Below are positions 47,754 to 55,050 of a stretch of DNA of 64,000 nt, one piece after another; the first letter of the stretch is position 1, and every line of letters begins with the position of its first letter. The notes under the pieces are model-generated. The model searched no databases and was not told the DNA's origin. It worked only from the letters and a program-made list of their open reading frames with translations. Source of the stretch: Mycolicibacterium frederiksbergense (GTDB lineage Bacteria; Actinomycetota; Actinomycetes; Mycobacteriales; Mycobacteriaceae); assembly GCF_029893345.1 (NCBI RefSeq), contig NZ_JARXVE010000001.1, positions 124,001 to 188,000 of the forward strand, read 5' to 3'. The position numbers and the translations under genes were made by a program.

Positions 47754-48170
47754 TCAGTCCTGGGCCGGGACCAAGCGCAGAGAAATCGAGTTGATGCAGT
47801 ACCGCTGATCGGTGGGGGTGGGGTAGCCCTCGCCTTCGAACACATGCCCCAGGTGGCTGTGGCAGTTGGCGCACAGCACCTCGACGCGGCGCATACCCAG
47901 CGAGGTGTCGGACCGCAGAATCACCGCGTCCGAATCGGCGGGATCGAAGAATGACGGCCACCCGCAGTGGGATTCGAACTTCTCGGTGCTGCGGAAAAGC
48001 TCGGCGCCGCAGGCCCGGCACTGGTAGACACCCTCGGCCTTGGTGTCGGTGTATTCGCCGGTGAAGGGCCGCTCGGTTCCGGCCTGGCGCAGCACCGCGA
48101 ACTCCTCGGGGGTGAGCCGTTCACGCCACTGCGCATCGGTCAGTTCCAGCTTGGGACCCTGAGTCGTCAT
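47754..48170 (-). CDS. msrB: MsrB, peptide methionine (R)-sulfoxide reductase
   Basis: A 138-residue enzyme repairing methionine-R-sulfoxide. Zinc is held by Cys51/Cys54 and Cys100/Cys103. The catalytic cysteine is Cys125 in DQRYCINS, and FESHCGWPSFF is conserved. ATG 48170 is 6 bases downstream of a TAATTT -10 box, so translation is probably leaderless. It is followed by the VIT1-type gene. Confidence 0.96.
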   Translation of the reverse strand: MTTQGPKLELTDAQWRERLTPEEFAVLRQAGTERPFTGEYTDTKAEGVYQCRACGAELFRSTEKFESHCGWPSFFDPADSDAVILRSDTSLGMRRVEVLCANCHSHLGHVFEGEGYPTPTDQRYCINSISLRLVPAQD

Positions 48171-48176
48171 GCCCCC

Positions 48177-48182
48177 AAATTA
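48177..48182 (-). promoter_or_regulatory. -10 box of leaderless msrB
   Basis: TAATTT on the minus strand, 6 bases before the msrB ATG. Confidence 0.5.
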
Positions 48183-48222
48183 CGTGCTGTGCGCTGATCT
48201 GCGCCAGGGCATGCAGTTGGCC

Positions 48223-49515
48223 TCAGACTGATGCGGCTTCCCGCGGCCGGCTCAGCCACGGCGGATCGATGCCCTCGTCCAGCCGGTCGTCGGACTTGGC
48301 GTCCAGATAGCGGAAGTACAGCACGCAGAACACCACCACCAGCATGAGCGACCAGCCGTAGGTGATCTTCATGTACTCCAGGAAGCGACCGGTCGTCGGC
48401 CAGCGCCACATCAGCCAGCGATCCATCGTCATGAACCCGTAGATCGCCAGCCAGGCCGGCCAACTGCGGATCACCGAATTCGGCAGCACCACCGTCATCA
48501 GGAACGGGAACAGCATCATCGAGTAGTAGCCCTGGGCGAGCGACAGCACCAGCCACGAGGTGATCAGCAGCACGCCGGAGGAGGTCAGCATCCAGAACAG
48601 CTGATCGCGCTCGCGGTAGTAGCGGTAGAGCAGCCACAGGCTGGCCGCGGCGAGCACCACGAATGCGACCCGCAGCGCGACGATCAGCCACATGGGCAGC
48701 CCGTAGTAGATGCCGTTGCCCAGGACGGCGGAGTTGAAGTAGTCGCGCGTTTCGAACATGTAGGGCACGGTGTTGCGCACGAAGCCCATCGGGTCCGCCG
48801 ACAGCGGCCAGGCCACCGCGTTGAAGACGATCGGCACCGCGAACGCCGTCACCAACGCCCGCCACTGTCGGTTCAGCAGCGGCAGCAACAGCAGCACGGC
48901 CAGCACGGGTTTGACCGTCAGGGTCAGACCGATCGCCGCACCGGCCCACCACTGATGCCCCACCTTGCCCGACAGCAGCCAGCGGAAGAACAGCACCTCG
49001 GCCAGCAGGATGCAGCCGTTGATATTGGTGAAAACCAGTGTGTTGGTGACTGATTCGGTGCAGAACATGGCAAGCAGCAGGGCCGGCAGCGCCACCGAGG
49101 TCAGGGAGAACTTGAACAGCCGCACCAGAAGGCAGGCCGCGATGATGACGGCCACCGAGTTGAACGCGACGAACCAGAAGCGCGACGCGAACTCCGGCAG
49201 GAACCCGAACGGAGCCAGCAGCAGGGTGCCGCCCGGTGGGTACAGGTAGTGCGGGTCGACGAAGTTGAAGTGTTCGTTGTAGATGGCCCAGTGCCGCCGA
49301 AAATTCGACACCGCGCGATACACCGGGCCGAAGTCGTCGGTGATGTAGCCGTTGGTGGACAGCACGTAGCTGCGGTGGATGATCGACAGGATCGCCACTG
49401 GCCACAGCACCGAGCGCAGTACCGTCGCGGTGCTGGGCGCGGAGGTGCGGGGACGGAATGCGTTCATGAGACCGGAAAGGATGGAATCTGGTGCCGCCAC
49501 CAGCGAACCGTACAC
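48223..49515 (-). CDS. aftC: AftC, alpha-(1->3) arabinofuranosyltransferase
   Basis: A 430-residue polyprenyl-phosphate-dependent glycosyltransferase (GT-C fold) that adds 3,5-branches to arabinan of arabinogalactan and LAM. About ten membrane helices; conserved landmarks are NGYITDDFGPVYRAVSNFRR with the DD pair in the first external loop, HYLYPPGGTLLLAPFGFLPE, and ESVTNTLVFTNINGCILL. It matches Rv2673 closely, including the N-terminus. The start is the GTG at 49515. It uses decaprenyl-phosphoryl-arabinose and lies next to a secreted hydrolase-like lipoprotein gene. Confidence 0.93.
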   Translation of the reverse strand: MYGSLVAAPDSILSGLMNAFRPRTSAPSTATVLRSVLWPVAILSIIHRSYVLSTNGYITDDFGPVYRAVSNFRRHWAIYNEHFNFVDPHYLYPPGGTLLLAPFGFLPEFASRFWFVAFNSVAVIIAACLLVRLFKFSLTSVALPALLLAMFCTESVTNTLVFTNINGCILLAEVLFFRWLLSGKVGHQWWAGAAIGLTLTVKPVLAVLLLLPLLNRQWRALVTAFAVPIVFNAVAWPLSADPMGFVRNTVPYMFETRDYFNSAVLGNGIYYGLPMWLIVALRVAFVVLAAASLWLLYRYYRERDQLFWMLTSSGVLLITSWLVLSLAQGYYSMMLFPFLMTVVLPNSVIRSWPAWLAIYGFMTMDRWLMWRWPTTGRFLEYMKITYGWSLMLVVVFCVLYFRYLDAKSDDRLDEGIDPPWLSRPREAASV

Positions 49516-49536
49516 TGGCGGCCCGCGGGGCCGGCG

Positions 49537-51114
49537 TCAGGCGGGACAGTACGTGTCGGTCTCCGGCAGTTGGCCGCTGACGAGATAGCTGGTCAGCGGG
49601 GGTAGCGCGCACGGGGTGTAGATGCTGGCGCCGTGGCCGATGCCCTGCCAGATCACTCGCCGGTTGTTGGCGCCGGCGTTGATGATGGTTGCGGCGACGG
49701 CGGCAACGCCCTCGCTGCCGACGATCGGATCGTTGTGCACGCCCAGCAGCAGCACCGGAATCTTGAGGTTCTGCGGGTCTTTTGGCGCGGTGCCGCTGGG
49801 CCAGTTGAGGCACTTCACCAGGTTCAGCGCGCCGACGGTGCCGAATTGCGGGTAGAGCTTGCCCCAGGCGACCACGAGTTGGCGGACCCGGTCGGGGGTG
49901 GGCCGATTGAGAGCGTCGCTGCAGGAGTTGACGAACTGACCATCGGTGAGGCGCAGCTGGTCGGCGCGGCTGATCAAGCCGGAGATCGGACCGGCGTCCC
50001 CGGCACGGGCCGCGGCCAGCGCGGTCGCCAGGTTGTTGGTGGCGGCCACCCGGTCACCTTGGGGGAAGCCCAGTCCGGTGGCGATGGCATCGGCCAGGGT
50101 GGCCACCGAGGCGCCACCGGGGCCACGACCGGCCCGGGCGTCGGCCAGCAGGGCGTCCACGGCGCCCTTGGGGTCGGGGGCCAGCGGGCAGTTGGTGGCC
50201 AGGCACTGCGCGGCGAACGCATCCAGCGCGGCCTGCTGGCCTTTGACCCGCTGCTCGACCGTGTTCTCGGCGCTGATGGCCAGCGGCAGCGGGGAGTCGA
50301 GCATCAGGCGGGACACCTTGTTGGGGTGTGAGCCGGCGTAGGCCAGCGCCACCTGTGCGCCGTTGCCGACCCCGAGCAGTGCCAGCGCGGGCACATCCCA
50401 GGTGCTGCGCAGCCGCTCCAGGTCTTCGGCGGCGTGCGCGTTGTCGTAGGCGCCGTCGCCCGGGGCGATGGTGTCGGTGCAACTCGTGGTGGCCGTCATG
50501 GTGACCGCGCCCAGATTTGCCACCTGATCGTTGCCGGCCTGAAATTGGGACTGGTCCTGCATGTCCTGGCGGTCGTAGGCATCGCGGCAGTCCAGTGCGC
50601 CGGACATGCCCATGCCGCGCCGGTCCACGGCGACGATGGGATGGGTTTTGAGGATCTCGGTTCCCGATCGCGACAACCACACCGGCAGTTGCGCCGAGGA
50701 CGGGAGATCGGAGCCGGTGGTCATCACCAGCGGACCGGCATCGGCCGGCGTCTGCGCCGACCGCGCCCGCACCACGCCGATGGTCAGGGTGCCGGTGGCC
50801 CCGTTGATCGGGTCCAGATCGGCGTCGTAGCTCGCGCAGTCCAGCGTGACGTCCGGCGGCGGCTGGATGCCGGCGTCACCGAACACCCGCGGTGTGCAGT
50901 CTCGCCAGGCGAGGTCGTTCTTGGGCGCTTCAATCCCGGGCGCCCCGGGCGGGGGCGCGGCGGTGGTCTCGGGTTGTCCCTGCGGGTGCGCGCCGGAATC
51001 GGTGGCATAGCGGGGATCTGCGGCGAACAGCGGCGAGCAGGAGGTGAGCAGTAGTGACAGGACCGGCGCGGCGACCGCCGACCTCCTCAGGGCTTTCACC
51101 AGCTGATGACGCAT
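49537..51114 (-). CDS. Alpha/beta-hydrolase-like lipoprotein (Rv2672-like) lacking the usual nucleophile
   Basis: A 525-residue exported protein. ATG 51114 starts a lipoprotein signal with lipobox LLTSC (Cys26); a GTG three codons earlier is possible. The body is a TAP-like/proteinase alpha/beta-hydrolase fold: HPIVAVDRRGMGMSGALDC, then the elbow LALLGVGNGAQVALAYAG, an acid-type site in LLLGVHNDPIV and a His in GIGHGASIYTP, followed by TAP-like C-terminal features. The elbow reads GVGNG, so the Ser of GxSxG is replaced by Gly. It may be inactive or use other residues. It is upstream of aftC on the same strand. Confidence 0.85.
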   Translation of the reverse strand: MRHQLVKALRRSAVAAPVLSLLLTSCSPLFAADPRYATDSGAHPQGQPETTAAPPPGAPGIEAPKNDLAWRDCTPRVFGDAGIQPPPDVTLDCASYDADLDPINGATGTLTIGVVRARSAQTPADAGPLVMTTGSDLPSSAQLPVWLSRSGTEILKTHPIVAVDRRGMGMSGALDCRDAYDRQDMQDQSQFQAGNDQVANLGAVTMTATTSCTDTIAPGDGAYDNAHAAEDLERLRSTWDVPALALLGVGNGAQVALAYAGSHPNKVSRLMLDSPLPLAISAENTVEQRVKGQQAALDAFAAQCLATNCPLAPDPKGAVDALLADARAGRGPGGASVATLADAIATGLGFPQGDRVAATNNLATALAAARAGDAGPISGLISRADQLRLTDGQFVNSCSDALNRPTPDRVRQLVVAWGKLYPQFGTVGALNLVKCLNWPSGTAPKDPQNLKIPVLLLGVHNDPIVGSEGVAAVAATIINAGANNRRVIWQGIGHGASIYTPCALPPLTSYLVSGQLPETDTYCPA

Positions 51115-51145
51115 GCTGACCACAGTAGCGACACGTTTTGCGTTA

Positions 51146-51196
51146 CTCGCGCAAGCGCTCGTCGGTGCCGATGCTCCTCGCGCAAGCGCTCGTCGG
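51146..51196. repeat. 20-bp direct repeat after the RibD-like gene
   Basis: CTCGCGCAAGCGCTCGTCGG occurs at 51146-51165 and again at 51177-51196, just beyond the stop of the RibD-like gene. A shorter piece (CGTTACTCGCG) flanks the pair on both sides, the right-hand one being the gene's end. This resembles a small local duplication. Confidence 0.8.
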
Positions 51197-51198
51197 CG

Positions 51199-51969
51199 TT
51201 ACTCGCGGACGTAGCGGGTGTACAGGTAGCCCTCGTCGTCGGTGAGCAGGTGCGCCGGCCGCATCCGGGTGTGTGCCTGCCCGGACCCGCTGACGATGCG
51301 CCGCGCCGCGCCACCGACCAGGATCGGCGCCACCGTCAGGCACAGTTCATCGAGCAGGTCGTCCTCGATCAGCAGGCTCAGCAGTGACGGCCCGCCCTCG
51401 GTCAGGACGCGGAAGAGCTTGCGTTCGGCGAGGATTCGCAGTGCCACCGCCGGGTCGACCAGGCTCGGGTCCGCGCCGGACGCATCGATCACCTCGGCGA
51501 CCGCGCCGAGTCGGCGCCGGGCGTCGGCAACGGTGTCGGTGGCGGTCAGGATCAGCGGCGGCACCTCGGTGCGGGTGAAGAACTTGGAGTCGTAGTCGAG
51601 GTTGGCCGACGCGGTGACAACGGCGATCGGCGGCACCTCGGCCTGCCCGCGGCGCTGGCGTTCCTGTCGTTGCGCGACCGACAGTTGCACGCCGGAGTAG
51701 TTCTCGATCCGTACGGTTGACGCACCCATCAGAACGACATCGGCGGTCTGGCGCATGAGATTGAACACAGCGCGGTCACCCCGACCACCCAACCCGCCGG
51801 ACTTACCGCCCTCGGTGGCACCACCGTCCAGACTGCTGATCATGTTGCCGCGTACCCAACATCGCTGCAGGTCATCGGGGTACGCGTAGTAGTCGGCCAG
51901 TTGCCCGTCGGCGATCTTGTCGACGTTTCCCAGCACGGTCAGATCTGTCCCGGCGGTGTCATCGGACAT
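51199..51969 (-). CDS. ribD: RibD C-terminal-like pyrimidine reductase (Rv2671-like)
   Basis: A 256-residue NADPH-dependent reductase of the RibD_C/dihydrofolate-reductase fold: CWVRGNMISSLDGGATEGGK, ADVVLMGASTVRIENYSGV, VLTEGGPSLLSLLIEDDLLDELCLTVAPILVGG. The deaminase domain of bifunctional RibD is absent. In M. tuberculosis the equivalent protein is linked to flavin and antifolate (PAS) metabolism. The stop is followed by the direct repeat. It is divergent from the AFG1-like ATPase with 34 bases between. Confidence 0.88.
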   Translation of the reverse strand: MSDDTAGTDLTVLGNVDKIADGQLADYYAYPDDLQRCWVRGNMISSLDGGATEGGKSGGLGGRGDRAVFNLMRQTADVVLMGASTVRIENYSGVQLSVAQRQERQRRGQAEVPPIAVVTASANLDYDSKFFTRTEVPPLILTATDTVADARRRLGAVAEVIDASGADPSLVDPAVALRILAERKLFRVLTEGGPSLLSLLIEDDLLDELCLTVAPILVGGAARRIVSGSGQAHTRMRPAHLLTDDEGYLYTRYVRE

Positions 51970-52003
51970 GAACTGAATTGGACCACGTCGTTACGCTGCC
52001 TGA

Positions 52004-53041
52004 ATGCACGGGCCCAGCGGCGTCGCACATCTCGCCGATCGTCATCCCACCGTCACGCCGGAGCGGTTGGTCGCACAGCTGATCCCGCCGCCGACGTTCG
52101 CCGACGTCAGCTACGACAGTTACCGCCCGGATCCGGCCGAGCCGTCTCAGGCCGCCGCGGTGCAATTTTGCCGCGACTTCTGTGAGCAGGCCGCGGTGCG
52201 GCGAGCCGGCAAGAAGAAGCTGTTCGGCAAGCGCGAGGTGCTGCCCGGGGTCGGGCTGTATCTGGATGGCGGGTTCGGCGTCGGCAAGACCCACCTGTTG
52301 GCCTCGACGTATTACACGCTGTCTCAGGGTGACGCCCCGACCGCATTCGCCACCTTCGGCGAGCTGACCCAGTTGGCCGGGGTGTTCGGCTACAACGAGT
52401 GCATCGAACTGCTCTCCGAGTATTCGGTGGTGTGCATCGACGAGTTCGAGCTCGACGACCCGGGCAACACGACGCTGATCTCGCGGTTGCTCTCGGCCTT
52501 GGTGGAGCGCGGGGTGTCGATTGCGGCCACCTCGAACACCCTGCCCGAGCAGCTGGGGGAGGGCAGGTTCGCCGCCCAGGATTTCCTGCGCGAGATCCAC
52601 ACGCTGGCCCAGATCTTCACCACGGTGCGGATCGAGGGCCCGGACTACCGTCATCGCGATCTGCCGCCCGCCCCGGAGCCACTATCCGACGAAAACGTGG
52701 CACAGCGGGCCGAGGGGGTCAGCGGCGCGACCCTCGATGACTTCGACGCGCTGTGCGCGCACCTGGCCACCATGCATCCGTCGCGCTACCACGCGCTGAT
52801 CGAGGGCGTCACCGAGGTGTTCATCACCGGGGTGCACCCGATCGAGGATCAGAGCGTGGCGCTGCGACTGGTGGCGCTGACCGACCGGCTCTACGACGCC
52901 GGCATTCCGGTGCTGGCGTCGGGGACCAAGCTGGACACCATTTTCAGCCCGGAGATGGTGGCCGGTGGCTTCCGCAAGAAGTACCTGCGGGCCACCTCGC
53001 GTCTGCTGGCGCTGACCGCCGCGGCGCAGACAACCAGCTAG
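52004..53041 (+). CDS. AFG1/ZapE-like AAA ATPase
   Basis: A 345-residue P-loop ATPase: Walker A GGFGVGKTH (about 89-97), Walker B VVCIDEFELDDPGN, the sensor segment IAATSNTLPEQLGEGRF, and the family C-terminus GGFRKKYLRATSRLLAL. E. coli ZapE binds FtsZ and yeast Afg1 aids membrane protein turnover; the mycobacterial role is not known. The start at ATG 52004 is conserved. Its end overlaps the convergent GNAT gene by four bases. Confidence 0.9.
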   Translation: MHGPSGVAHLADRHPTVTPERLVAQLIPPPTFADVSYDSYRPDPAEPSQAAAVQFCRDFCEQAAVRRAGKKKLFGKREVLPGVGLYLDGGFGVGKTHLLASTYYTLSQGDAPTAFATFGELTQLAGVFGYNECIELLSEYSVVCIDEFELDDPGNTTLISRLLSALVERGVSIAATSNTLPEQLGEGRFAAQDFLREIHTLAQIFTTVRIEGPDYRHRDLPPAPEPLSDENVAQRAEGVSGATLDDFDALCAHLATMHPSRYHALIEGVTEVFITGVHPIEDQSVALRLVALTDRLYDAGIPVLASGTKLDTIFSPEMVAGGFRKKYLRATSRLLALTAAAQTTS

Positions 53042-53571
53042 TCGGACCCACCGATCGGGCGGACCATCACGTAGTCGTCCTCCACACCGGCGCCGAGCTG
53101 AAAGGTCTTGGTGCCGGTGATGGTGAAGCCGTGCTTGGTGTAGAAGCGCTGGGCCCGCTGGTTCTGCTGGTTGACGCCCAGCCACACGCAGCTCGCGCCG
53201 GCCTCGGCCGCCGCGCCCAGGGCGGCGGCCATCAAAGCCTTGGCGGCGCCGCCGCCGTGGCGTTCGGGCAGCACATAGATTTTGGACAGTTCCAGCGCTG
53301 GGCGCTGCGGCACCGCGCGCTCGATGTCGCTGTCGTCGGGGACGCCGCGAATCAGCATGGCGTAGCCCGCGATGGTGGTGTCGCGGGCGACCAGCACGAT
53401 CCGGTTCGGATCGGTGAGGTAGGTGCCGAAGCGTTCCTCGGAGAGCGTCTCGGCGATGAACGCGGCGATGTTGTCGGGGGTTGCCGAGGGCGGACACGCC
53501 AGGGGGAAGGTGGCGGCCGCGACGGCGGCCAGTGCCGGGAGATCGGCAGCCCCGGCGACGGCAATGATCAT
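53038..53571 (-). CDS. GNAT-family N-acetyltransferase
   Basis: A 177-residue GNAT enzyme: motif A ALELSKIYVLPERHGGGAAKAL with the acetyl-CoA loop, motif B VWLGVNQQNQRAQRFYTKHGF. It corresponds to Rv2669. The substrate is unknown. ATG 53571 is chosen because the conserved N-terminus (MIIAVAGAADLPAL) starts there; the open frame continues over the upstream gene. It begins 5 bases after the MPT63-like gene, so the two are probably co-transcribed. Confidence 0.9.
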   Translation of the reverse strand: MIIAVAGAADLPALAAVAAATFPLACPPSATPDNIAAFIAETLSEERFGTYLTDPNRIVLVARDTTIAGYAMLIRGVPDDSDIERAVPQRPALELSKIYVLPERHGGGAAKALMAAALGAAAEAGASCVWLGVNQQNQRAQRFYTKHGFTITGTKTFQLGAGVEDDYVMVRPIGGSD

Positions 53572-53576
53572 GGCTC

Positions 53577-54125
53577 CTACGGTAGCGGTGTGCCTGGCTG
53601 CCACAGGTTCCACTGCGCCAGGTGCTTGCCGCTGCGGGTATCCACCAGCACGACGTTGGTGACCAGCCCGCGGTAGACGTCCCAGTAGACGTCGCCGTTG
53701 ACGGTGGCTCCCGGGGGAGCGTTGCGCAGCGCGTCCTCCAGCCGATTGGGCGCATCGGTGTGCTTGGGCGGGTAGGAGTCGGCGTAGGGGGTGACGCCGT
53801 TGAAGGTGAACGCCAGCGCCATCGCATACGGGTTGGGCGACTGGATGGTGGTGACGGTCACCGGAACCCGCCACGGGCCGCCCTGGGCGCGCCAGCGCGG
53901 TGTGCCGTTCCAGCCCCATCCCGGCGGCACGTCACTGGCGAGTACATCGTGGACGGTGACATCGGCGACGATGCCGTTGTCCTCGACCCGCAGGGTCTCG
54001 CCGATTCGGCCGATGGGTGTCCCTTCGGAGGCGGCCGCATGGGGAGCCAGGAGCCCGGCGGCCGCCGTCAGCACGGAGACCATCAGGGAGATCATGGGTA
54101 GTAACCAGCGAGGCATGTCACGCAT
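53577..54125 (-). CDS. Secreted MPT63/DUF1942-like protein
   Basis: A 182-residue exported protein (Rv2668-like) with an N-terminal signal peptide (MPRWLLPMISLMVSVLTAAAGLLAP, cleavage near HAAASEG). The mature part is a beta-sandwich-like sequence (IGETLRVEDNGIVADVTVHDVL, VNGDVYWDVYRGLVTNVVLV) resembling MPT63 family folds. No enzyme motif. The ATG at 54116 three codons in is also possible. It may be a host-facing or envelope protein. It lies between clpC2 and the GNAT gene, all on the same strand. Confidence 0.8.
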   Translation of the reverse strand: MRDMPRWLLPMISLMVSVLTAAAGLLAPHAAASEGTPIGRIGETLRVEDNGIVADVTVHDVLASDVPPGWGWNGTPRWRAQGGPWRVPVTVTTIQSPNPYAMALAFTFNGVTPYADSYPPKHTDAPNRLEDALRNAPPGATVNGDVYWDVYRGLVTNVVLVDTRSGKHLAQWNLWQPGTPLP

Positions 54126-54197
54126 GATCGCACAGACTGAAACGTGTTACAGCCGCTTCGCGGTCAGCGCGCCGGTTCGGCCGGCCCGGGTCGGCTG

Positions 54198-54944
54198 TCA
54201 TTCCGCTGTCGTGTCCTGGCCTTTCGCGGTGAACGGGGCGAGGGCGACGGTGAGATCGGTTTCGAACCGTTCGGTGTCGGCGCCGAGGCGGTGCAGCGGA
54301 CCGTCGTCGGCTTCGGCCTCAGCCAAGGCGAGCAGGATGTGTTCGGTGCCGATGTAGTTGTGGCCCAGCCGAAGTGCTTGGCGGAAGGTCAGTTCCAGCA
54401 CCTTTTTGGCTGCCCCGTTGAACGGGATCAGCGCGGGGACCGCGCCGCTGCGCGGCGGCAGGGTGATGGCCGCTCGCGCGGTTTGGTCGTTGATGCCTTG
54501 GCTGGCAAGCAGTTTGGCGGCAATGCCGTCGGGTTCGGCGAAGAGCGCCAACAGTAGGTGATCCGGGGTGATCTCGGGATTGCCGGCCTCGTGCGCGGTG
54601 TTCTGGGAGACCACGACGACGTTGCGGGCGCGCGGGGTGAACCGCCCGAATCCGGCACTGGGGTCGAGGGCGGCCGGGTCGAAATCGGGAATCTTGGGCA
54701 CGAACCGCTTCTGGGCGGCCTGCTTGGTGACGCCCATGGCCGTGCCGATGTCGGTCCAGGATGCGCCGGAGCGTCGGGCCTGGTCGACGAAATGCCCGAT
54801 GAGGTGGTCGGCGATATCGCCGAGGGCGTCTGCGGCGATCATCGCGTCGATCAGCTGCTCGAGGGGTTCGGAGTGGGCCTTCTTGATCGCGCCGATGAGG
54901 TCGTCGAGGCGGACGGGGTTGGTGAGGGTGACTGGTTGGCTCAT
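54198..54944 (-). CDS. clpC2: ClpC2, Clp N-domain protein with helix-turn-helix
   Basis: A 248-residue protein with two parts. Residues about 35-90 contain a helix-turn-helix-like block (SWTDIGTAMGVTKQAAQKRF, 62-81). Residues about 100-245 form a Clp_N (double repeat) domain as in ClpC1 (FTPRARNVVVVSQNTAHEAG, TPDHLLLALFAEPDG, LGHNYIGTEHILLALAEAE). There is no AAA module. ClpC2 binds Clp-targeting cyclic peptides such as cyclomarin and shields ClpC1, and I recall it controls its own gene. The four half-sites from two bases upstream of its ATG fit this. The kinase gene is divergent. Confidence 0.94.
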   Translation of the reverse strand: MSQPVTLTNPVRLDDLIGAIKKAHSEPLEQLIDAMIAADALGDIADHLIGHFVDQARRSGASWTDIGTAMGVTKQAAQKRFVPKIPDFDPAALDPSAGFGRFTPRARNVVVVSQNTAHEAGNPEITPDHLLLALFAEPDGIAAKLLASQGINDQTARAAITLPPRSGAVPALIPFNGAAKKVLELTFRQALRLGHNYIGTEHILLALAEAEADDGPLHRLGADTERFETDLTVALAPFTAKGQDTTAE

Positions 54945-54945
54945 G

Positions 54946-54992
54946 CGTCAACTCTAGGTTGACGAGGGCTAATCGTCAACCTCGGGTTGACG
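54946..54992. promoter_or_regulatory. Paired operator of alternating CGTCAAC/GTTGACG half-sites
   Basis: Four half-sites: CGTCAAC 54946-54952, GTTGACG 54958-54964, CGTCAAC 54974-54980, GTTGACG 54986-54992. They form two palindromes of the form CGTCAAC-N5-GTTGACG whose centres are 28 bp apart. They begin 2 bases from the clpC2 ATG and end 58 bases before the PrrB-like GTG. Best explained as a binding site for ClpC2 itself. Confidence 0.85.
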
Positions 54993-55050
54993 ATTGAGTT
55001 ATCGACGTTCCGCCGGGCTCAACCCGGCGCGGATCGGGCAAAATGGCGCC

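Noticed and set aside
54319..54951. 210-codon frame on the minus strand within clpC2
   Set aside because: Arg/Pro-rich out-of-frame translation of clpC2.
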